DNA from: Chromera velia
Lineage: Eukaryota; Sar; Chromeraceae
DNA: 14,955 nucleotides
Assembly: GCA_018398765.1 (NCBI GenBank)
Contig: JAHBMJ010002895.1
Span: 1 to 14,955, forward strand
Reading direction: 5' to 3'
The translations under genes were made by a program, and so were the position numbers. This document shows, piece after piece, positions 9,701 through 14,955 of this stretch (the first letter of the stretch is position 1; every line of letters starts with the position of its first letter). The notes below the pieces were generated by a model. It had not been told where the DNA came from and searched no databases. It saw only the letters and a program-made list of their open reading frames with translations.

Positions 9701-11104
9701 CGCGTTCTCAGTCGGTCTCGTCCTCTTGGTGCTAAATCCTTTCGGGAAAATTGCTGTCACACTCGCCCCTGTAGCAGTGGGCGTCGACGCTCTGTATCTG
9801 CACAGGGTCTCCCCTGCCTGGAGAAGCTTCGCTAAATCTGTCGTGAGGACTGGTCTGACCTTCGGAGTTGCCGCAGCTGCAGCGGTTGTCCCCTCTTTTG
9901 AACAGGTGGGTTGGGAGGGAGGGAGTCACAAAGAAGACTTGCATGGTCCTAGAGGGGATCGATGGATGGATGCATTGGACCAACCAGATATTAAATGGAC
10001 CAGACCAACAAGGGTAGGCGTTCGGTGTCTTCGCAAGTAAAGCTCTACTTTCATCGTTGGATCTGTCGGGGCCGGGCTAGATGTGTTTTTTTTTACTTGT
10101 TGTGTGTATGGTTACCGAATTTGTCGAATGAACAAAGAGGACAGACAAAGTCCGGACTCGATGGTTCGGCAATTGTCAATCTTTGTCTTTTTGGTCAAAT
10201 CGCTTCAAGTCTCTCTGGTCCTGGACTGCAGATTTGCTTGCGTGCCTGCCTGCCTGCCTGCCTGCCTGCTTACTTGCTCTGCTGCAGGTGACAGCGCTGA
10301 TGGGGGCACTTTTTACGATCCCCATCTCCCTAACACTTCCCTGCTTGGTGTACCTGAAATTTTTTGGAGATCAGATCGGATGGGGGAAGAAGGTGAGTCA
10401 GTCAGTCCCGTCCCTTCCATATAAAATCTTGGAAGGTCGATCTGCAACGCGGAGTTCCTTTTTTTTCTTCTTTCGCTCTTTCGCCCATTCGTTCGTTCTT
10501 GCTTTGTTTTGTTCGCGCCTAAACTCACGTCGGTGGTATGTGACTCACCACGCATAGTCTTTGCTCTCTCTCCCTGTGTATGTGTATGTGTGTGTGCCCT
10601 TGTGTTCTCTCTGTCTCTGACAGAAAAAATGGCGGTTGCAAGACTCATGACCCACGCCGTCTCTTTGTCTGTGATTTTCGTATGCATTGCGCATGGCCTC
10701 TCCTTTTCCCCTTTTTTCTCTTCTTCGGGTCGGACCGCGTTTGTTTGTGTCGTGGTACGACTGCATCGCTCCTCATCGAGTGTCATTTTGATCTGCATTG
10801 CCTGTCTCAATTTTCGCGTGGCACGCATTTTGAACCTTTGCGCATCTGTAAAAGCTTCTTTCTGCAGATCCTCCTCTGGCTGCTTGTGTTGATTTCTTTC
10901 GTTCTTGTTCCTGTCGGCCTTGTCGGTGTCTTCATGGAGAATGGAGAAGAAGGACACGCTCCTCTGAAACACGTGGGGGAGGCCATCGAGGAAACGACCA
11001 CTGCAGCGGCAGGAACTAGGAAATTTCCACCGTTAGACTCCACGACCGGAAGGGGGATTATTGACACCATTGAGAGCAACCTCTCAATTGCAAATGTACA
11101 ATGA
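4847..11104 (+). CDS. AVT1/SLC32/SLC36-type amino acid transporter (AAAP, Aa_trans)
   Basis: Predicted proton-coupled amino acid carrier, probably of vacuole, lysosome or plasma membrane. Nine exons: 4847-5087, 5296-5749, 6313-6430, 6989-7067, 7594-7775, 8162-8350, 9657-9905, 10288-10392, 10868-11104; 617 residues, every junction phase-compatible, stop TGA. The start ATG has context CACCATGT. Residues 1-171 are a hydrophilic Ser/Gly/Pro/His-rich tail; eleven membrane helices follow at roughly 177-196, 203-222, 250-271, 290-305, 309-332, 362-385, 395-418, 438-461, 486-502, 506-530 and 540-562. Family landmarks: GVGLLSFPY (186-194) in helix 1, [10 protein letters not shown] (236-245), [19 protein letters not shown] (362-380), AKPEKW (387-392), [13 protein letters not shown] (407-419) and [15 protein letters not shown] (447-461), which match the AVT1 pattern in order and spacing. 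Length fits fungal and plant AVT1 proteins with long N tails. Substrate and direction cannot be read from sequence. Less certain: the donor of intron 1 (5088 or 5172) and the skipping of 7190-7230. Confidence 0.88.
5209..5224 (+). repeat. Poly(A) run in intron 1
   Basis: An uninterrupted A run within intron 1 of the transporter, followed by GCAG. That AG is a poor acceptor because it lacks a pyrimidine tract; the acceptor at 5295 follows a T run and suits the phase. Confidence 0.85.
6001..6027 (+). repeat. (CTTTTT)n pyrimidine repeat in intron 2
   Basis: Several near-perfect CTTTTT units in intron 2 (5750-6312), about 290 bp upstream of the acceptor. Too distant to be the acceptor's own pyrimidine tract. 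Confidence 0.75.
6556..6722. repeat. Long (GT)n array with GC and GA variants, intron 3
   Basis: About 165 bp of GT dinucleotides broken by GTGC, GTAT and GTGA variants, in intron 3 (6431-6988). Open frames reading Val-Cys or Thr-His runs across it come from the repeat and are not genes. Confidence 0.95.
6731..6762. repeat. (GACT)n tetranucleotide run, intron 3
   Basis: Two GACC units followed by six or so GACT units, just after the GT array. The same CAGT/GACT word also occurs at the donor of this intron (6431), in intron 4 and at the donor of intron 8. Confidence 0.9.
7435..7453 (+). repeat. (GTCA)n run, intron 4
   Basis: Four to five GTCA units in intron 4 (7068-7593), followed by a further GTCTGTCAAGTCAGTC stretch. 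Confidence 0.85.
8351..9303 (+). repeat. About 950-bp TCTG/TTTG array filling most of intron 6
   Basis: The array begins at the splice donor itself (GTCTGT after exon 6) and fills most of intron 6 (8351-9656). The basic word is a tetranucleotide of the TCTG/TTTG type. In the first 300 bp the word TTTGCTTGATTGTC recurs at 8356, 8411, 8451, 8506, 8542 and 8597, which gives alternating 55/40-type spacing and a higher-order period of 91-95 bp. From about 8803 to 8877 a 12-bp unit (GTCTCTTTGTCG) is repeated about five times. Tetranucleotide repeats without stop codons keep frames open on both strands; the Cys/Leu/Val-rich and Asp/Arg/Gln/Thr-rich frames here are artefacts. Confidence 0.93.
9311..9332 (+). 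repeat. G-rich tract after the TCTG array
   Basis: A run of ten G, then CGGA and a run of six G, directly after the TCTG array in intron 6. It could form a quadruplex in DNA or in the intron RNA. Confidence 0.7.
9407..9431 (+). repeat. Inverted (CAGA)n block facing the TCTG array
   Basis: This short block reads CAGACAAACAGACAGACAGA, the reverse complement of the words in the long upstream TCTG/TTTG array. Both lie in intron 6, so the pre-mRNA could fold a stem of about 25 bp between them. Confidence 0.8.
10243..10269 (+). repeat. (CCTG)n run forming the pyrimidine tract of intron 7
   Basis: Five to six CCTG units end 18 bp before the acceptor AG at 10286-10287 (CTGCTGCAG). The repeat takes the place where a pyrimidine tract is expected. 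Confidence 0.85.
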
Positions 11105-11485
11105 ATATCTTTCTCAAATTTCAATTGTTTATACGTGAAATTTGAATGAAGTTATACTGTACGCATGGCTATTACTCAGCCACTACGCAGGCTGTGCTTT
11201 GCATTAGCCTCTGACAATTGTCATCTATTAATTATCATCTACAAAAATAATATTAAAATGAAAATTCGAGTTAAAAGATTACATATCAGTGGCATGCAGT
11301 CTAGGCAACGCACAGTGATTTTAAAAAAAGAATAGGCGTTAACAGATTTTTAATTTTTGTTTTTTTTTTTTCCTCCAATTAAAGCCGTCCTGATGCATAA
11401 AGCATGTATAACTCATAAGTTTTTCGCTTGTTTGAGCTTTAACGATCATCTTTAATAGAATATATATTTTTTTTAAATAGACCTT
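11105..11485. other. AT-rich 3' flank of the transporter gene
   Basis: After the TGA at 11102-11104 the sequence is AT-rich and open frames are short. It presumably contains the 3' untranslated region and cleavage site. Candidate A-rich words occur near 11240-11260 and 11378, but no signal is decisive. A T-rich run at 11467-11474 precedes the repeat that starts at 11486. Confidence 0.5.
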
Positions 11486-12089
11486 TGTAGAGTCCTACCC
11501 TGTGGCGCCGCCCTCTGGACCCTCGCATGCGCTATATCTGAATGAGCCCGCGTGCCGACGCCAGGCTCCGCCGCCGCGCTTTATTTCGTACGTGTCGCGC
11601 GCATCGATCAAAATTGTTGAAATCGATCGAGTCTGACCTTTGTATTCAAGCATGTAACATGTTATTCAAGCAACGGATAGCATCGTTTGAGTCTGATGTC
11701 TGTTTACCATAGATCAAGAGAGATCGAGAGTCTGAGAGAGAGGAATGAGTAGAAACTGTGCATGATAGAATGCATCCAGCTGATTGAAATCCCACTGGGA
11801 GATCGCGTTAGCGCTTAAACTAATATAGAGCCAAACCTCTTGTAAAGTGTTACTTAAGTGAGTGTTGCTCACGTTCCTTCTCTAGATCTTCCCTAAAGTT
11901 CTTGTCCTCGCTTTACCTTCTGTCTGGACGCCATAAGGTGGCCGGACAGGGGGGACAAAGCATTGTGGTGAACGCTCAGCTCGATGAGTGTCAACTTTCA
12001 TATACCTTCTGTGATAGAGATCAGATCTTCCTTTTGCGCAACAGTTGAAAGCCAATTGCAACGATACGGGCATGGTCAGGCAAAGACGG
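11486..12089 (+). repeat. Direct repeat copy 1 (LTR-like)
   Basis: Aligns base for base with 14352-14955 at a constant offset of 2866 bp. I count 27 differences and no indels, about 95.5% identity. The left boundary is sharp at TGTAGAGTCC; the preceding bases differ between copies. The right boundary cannot be set because copy 2 runs off the window. It begins GC-rich, becomes mixed, and contains TATA-like words near 11532 (CTATAT) and 11821 (TAATATAG). Confidence 0.9.
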
Positions 12090-12184
12090 TCACCGTGAGT
12101 AGGGGAATTCAGCGTCCCCTTGCGTCCCAAGCTGCCTGGAATCCTCTTTCAGAGATCCCCTTCGAGTCTGATCCTGGACTTTGC

Positions 12185-12717
12185 CTTTGTCCTTGGGTAG
12201 AGAGCCTAAAGATCCTTGGAAGTCGCCAAAGCCGATGGTGGAGACGTTGCTTGGTGTTGCTCGGGACTTTGAGGAGCCTGATGTTATTGAGAATGCCACC
12301 TATAAGCAGATCGCAATCCAAACGGCCAGTTGAGTGCTTTCCTTATGTCTGCAGATTCTGCAACTGTCTCCGTCTTCCGGACGAGAGTCGGCTGATCACC
12401 TTCACTTGTCTTTGCTGTTGGTTGCTTGCTTGTCTGCGAAAGGCCGACCACCTTCGTGGCTTGCAAACACCTCCAGCGTGTCTAGGTCTGTCTGGACTGG
12501 TCCTTCGACAGCGTCTAAACATAAGAAGACGCCCTTTGCCTCTCCATGTGTCTGCAATGCTGCCGTTTTCTTCCGAGAGAGAGCTTGTCGTTTCTGGCTG
12601 TCTGGCTATTGCGTAGATCATTCAATGAGTGGCGGTTCAATCGGGTGCGCAAGACTCTGCATGCATGTTAAACAGACAGAAGGGACAGGTGGCGGCGTAC
12701 CACACGGAACAACGTAG
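12185..12717 (+). pseudogene. Broken protein-like stretch with finger-like Cys/His cluster
   Basis: One plus-strand frame reads a protein-like segment from about 12185 to 12330 (includes PMVETLLGVARDFEEPDVIE), meets TGA at 12331-12333, and continues open to 12717. Near its end is CRFWLSGYC followed by CARLCMH, which recalls a CCCH-type finger but does not keep the normal spacing. A GCAG word at 12351-12354 could be an acceptor, but no donor gives a sensible intron. The position just inside the first long repeat would suit a gag-like gene. Identification is tentative and the reading is already interrupted. Confidence 0.33.
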
Positions 12718-12941
12718 TGACGGCCGGTGTGCCAGCCGGGGAAGGCCTTCTGCTCTGGGAGCCCGATGCGGCGAGCCTGGAGTAGGAAGGAGGGGGAAGT
12801 AAGGAAGGGGTACAAAATGATATCGAGCCTGCCCTCAACGGTAAAAGAGGCAGAAGGGTTGCAGCAGACCTACTGAGAGACAGAGTAGGGCACACGGTAG
12901 CTGCCGCCTCATCTCTCGCCGGCGCCGGCAAAATGTTTAAC

Positions 12942-13068
12942 AGGGATCGGGAAGGGCAAAGCGGGTCATGGGGGAATGGGGAGAAGGGGGGACAATGGGG
13001 AAGGGGGGAGAGGGAGGGAAAGGGGGGGAAAGAAGGGGAGAGGGGGGTTGCTTCGGGGTGGGGGGGGC
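12942..13068 (+). repeat. Strongly G-rich purine tract
   Basis: About 125 bp in which runs of three to eight G recur, separated by A or short mixed bases; the other strand is correspondingly C/T-rich. Many G runs at short spacing make it a candidate multi-quadruplex or triplex-forming segment. The proline/serine-rich minus-strand frame across it is a by-product of composition. Confidence 0.75.
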
Positions 13069-13296
13069 GAATCGAATCGAGGCTGGCCGAGAGTATGCGA
13101 AGTACTAGCGAATGAGTGTGACTGGAGCATCTTTTGTCTGAAGTTGAGAGTTCATGTGTTAAAAGGAGCAGCAAAGGGATGAAACGAGACAGAAAGAAGA
13201 GACGAGATAGAAAGAAACCAGCGGGGCAGTGTGCAATATGTCCGGTCCCTTCCTTCCCTCCCTTTATGCAGCCGCTGACACGCACGAAATGTATTT

Positions 13297-13589
13297 ATGC
13301 TCGATGAGACGGCCGAGCCCTTCTATCAACGAGAACTCGAAGTCGATCGCCTACCCCTACGTCAGCTGCATATGAAACGCGGGCAGAGGACTGCTTGATT
13401 ATCGCCGCCATATGCTTATGCCCGCGTATGCCCGCGACTGCCTGTGACTGCCCTTACACCCCTGTACTGAACTTGGAAAGGGAGTGAGCTCATTGCAAAG
13501 CTGAGCATCAAAGAGGCGGACTACGAAAGCAACAAGCCGAGCGCCACATGTGCCGCGCATTTGGAACTTCTGGAGCTTCTTTTGGAAGA
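13297..13589 (+). pseudogene. Interrupted reading frame of unknown origin
   Basis: A single plus-strand frame runs from the ATG at 13297 through two in-frame TGA codons (13396-13398 and 13468-13470) to a third TGA at about 13587. Segments before and after the stops have ordinary protein composition (MLDETAEPFYQRELEVDR at the start; CAAHLELLELLLEE at the end). I do not recognise a family. It may be a decayed piece of the element between the long repeats, or chance. Confidence 0.22.
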
Positions 13590-14351
13590 GTGACCTTTCT
13601 TTTCTCTCGGCTTCTCTTCTTTGTGTGTGGCTTGGGAGTCAGACCCCTCATGTGGCTGAGAGCACGAGCACACGAGGGGGCGCTTTCATTCACTGTCTCC
13701 TTCTCACTTCCTTCTGCTGCTTTGAAACGTTTCGGGTTATCCCTGGCTTCCTTCTTAATTTAAGAAAAAGAGACTGGAAGAGGCGGAGAGAAAATGAGTA
13801 GAGGAGGAGCAAAAGGAGAAGAAATCTTTAAAGAGATGTCTAGTTCAATGAAAAAAGAAGAAAAAGCGAGGGGACAGCCCATGCATGTCTCTGTGTCCGT
13901 TCTACATCTTCTCCCTGCAGGGGGATGCCAGTGCTTTGGAGGCCCTCTGGGTTCTCTGGGTATCGCCTCTCCCCCTCGCACCATGGGAGTTGATGGGGGC
14001 CTTGGTGGGCCCCAAAAGCCAGCCGTCTCTACACGAGCATCTGTGTGGAGCCAGATGGTGTACCGCCTGGCATTTCCCTCCGATAGGTCTGACCGGCTGC
14101 CGTTCACGGCCGTTCGTTCGTTGATGTCTGTTGTCTTGATTTGCTCTTCCTTACATCTGTCATGGTGTGAGGACGCTCGAGATTTCATTTTTTCGTCTAC
14201 ATGCTTTGAAGTGTTCTATTGGTTGTATGGGTTTGCATTATGTCTAGTTGATCGTGTTCTTTTGCTCGCCTTTTTTCCCTTTCTGCGCATGCTTGAATGT
14301 GTTTGGCTGATCGCGGGGACGCGATTTTTTTGTCTGTGGTCGGGGGGGATC
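13590..14351. other. No gene recognised; possible cryptic exon at 13922
   Basis: Open frames are present on both strands but overlap one another and lack recognisable motifs. A good acceptor-like site (TTCTCCCTGCAG, ending 13921) precedes a GC-richer stretch that is open in two plus frames to about 14090, so I cannot choose a reading. A purine run (14342-14349) abuts the second long repeat. Confidence 0.45.
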
Positions 14352-14955
14352 TGTGGAGTCCTACCCTATGGCGCCGCGCTCTGGACCTTCGCATGCGCTA
14401 TATCTGAATGAGCCCGCATGCCGACGCCAGGCTCCGCCGCCGCGCTTTATTTTGTACGTGTCACGCGCGTCGATCAAAATTGTTGAAATCGATTGAGTCT
14501 GACCTTCGTATTTAAGCATGCAACATGTTACTCAAGCAACGGATAGCATCGTTTGAGTCTGATGTCTGTTTACCATAAATCAAGAGAGATCAAGAGTCTG
14601 AGAGAGAGGAATGAGTAGAAACTGTGTATGATAGAATGCATCCAGCTGATTGGAATCCCACTGGGAGATCGCGTTAGCGCTTAAACTAATATAGAGCCAA
14701 ACCTCTTGTAAAGTGTTGCTTGAGTGAGTGTTGCTCACGTTCCTTCTCTAGATCTTCCCTAAGGTTCTTGTCCTCGCTTTACCTTCTGTCTGGACGCCAT
14801 AAGGTGGCCGGACAGGGGGGACAAAGCATTGTGGTGAACGCTCAGCTCGATGAGTGTCGACTTTCGTATACCTTCTGTGATAGAGATCAGATCTTCCTTT
14901 TACGCAACAGTTGAAAGCCGATAGCAACGATACGGGCATGGTTAGGCAAAGACCG
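14352..14955 (+). repeat. Direct repeat copy 2 (LTR-like), cut by window end
   Basis: Second copy of 11486-12089, same orientation. Similarity continues to the last base of the window, so the repeat is at least 604 bp long. Of 27 differences from copy 1, 24 are transitions and 10 of those fall at CpG/TpG(CpA) sites. It has no coding capacity of its own that I can support. Confidence 0.9.

Larger units (their letters stand above)
11486..14955 (+). mobile_element. Probable degenerate or non-autonomous LTR-type element (3' end cut)
   Basis: Two direct copies of a sequence of at least 604 bp enclose about 2.26 kb. Seen in sequence: both copies start with TGT, as LTRs usually do; a G7A purine run (14342-14349) lies 2 bp before the second copy, where a polypurine tract would be expected; and the DNA just after the first copy has protein-like but broken reading frames with a finger-like Cys/His cluster. 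Not seen: reverse transcriptase, RNase H, integrase, a clear primer-binding site or target-site duplications (the far end lies outside the window). Two separate insertions of a dispersed repeat in the same direction are the main alternative. Confidence 0.42.

Noticed and set aside
12668-13285. 205-codon minus-strand Pro/Ser/Leu-rich open frame
   Set aside because: Generated by the G-rich tract on the opposite strand; low complexity and no domain.
1-14955. CRISPR array or bacterial operon
   Set aside because: The repeats are simple sequence without unique spacers, and both genes are clearly split by introns.

Overview
This is nuclear DNA from an intron-rich eukaryote. It holds two interpretable protein genes, each split by introns, in a background of microsatellites and one repeat family. 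The mix of a vacuolar-type amino acid transporter, long introns with repeats, almost uniform GCAG splice acceptors and patchy GC content suggests a protist or alga. A photosynthetic alveolate such as a chromerid, or a stramenopile, would fit, but the sequence alone does not fix the lineage.

Layout. Positions 1-1918 hold a GT microsatellite, a duplicated 44-nt segment, a short GC-rich patch and an AT-rich stretch, with no gene I can defend. Positions 1919-4203 (minus strand) are a two-exon gene for a small basic/acidic protein. It carries a cysteine-rich, probably zinc-binding motif that is completed only when the two exons are joined (CDLC...CGKCW...SGGVPDG...PHYRYGGVWKNR). Its 1.57-kb intron is full of simple repeats. 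Positions 4204-4846 are a divergent intergenic region with a very GC-rich island and a TATA-like box. Positions 4847-11104 (plus strand) are a nine-exon gene for a predicted 617-residue, 11-helix amino acid transporter of the AAAP/Aa_trans superfamily (AVT1/SLC32/SLC36 type). Exon phases match at every junction. Its introns carry simple-sequence arrays, including about 950 bp of TCTG/TTTG repeat with a higher-order period in intron 6.

Downstream, 11486-12089 and 14352-14955 are two direct copies of one sequence. They align over 604 bp with no gap and 27 differences, and the second copy is cut by the window edge. Both start with TGT, the second follows a short purine run, and the DNA between them holds broken protein-like stretches, one with a finger-like Cys/His cluster. 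I read 11486 to the window end as a probable degenerate or non-autonomous LTR-type element. No reverse transcriptase or integrase is visible, so this is an inference.

The two genes form a head-to-head pair that may share control elements. I see no evidence of a shared pathway. The most notable points are the split motif of the minus-strand gene, the simple repeats that begin at splice donors or form the pyrimidine tract of an acceptor, and the transition-rich divergence of the repeat pair.
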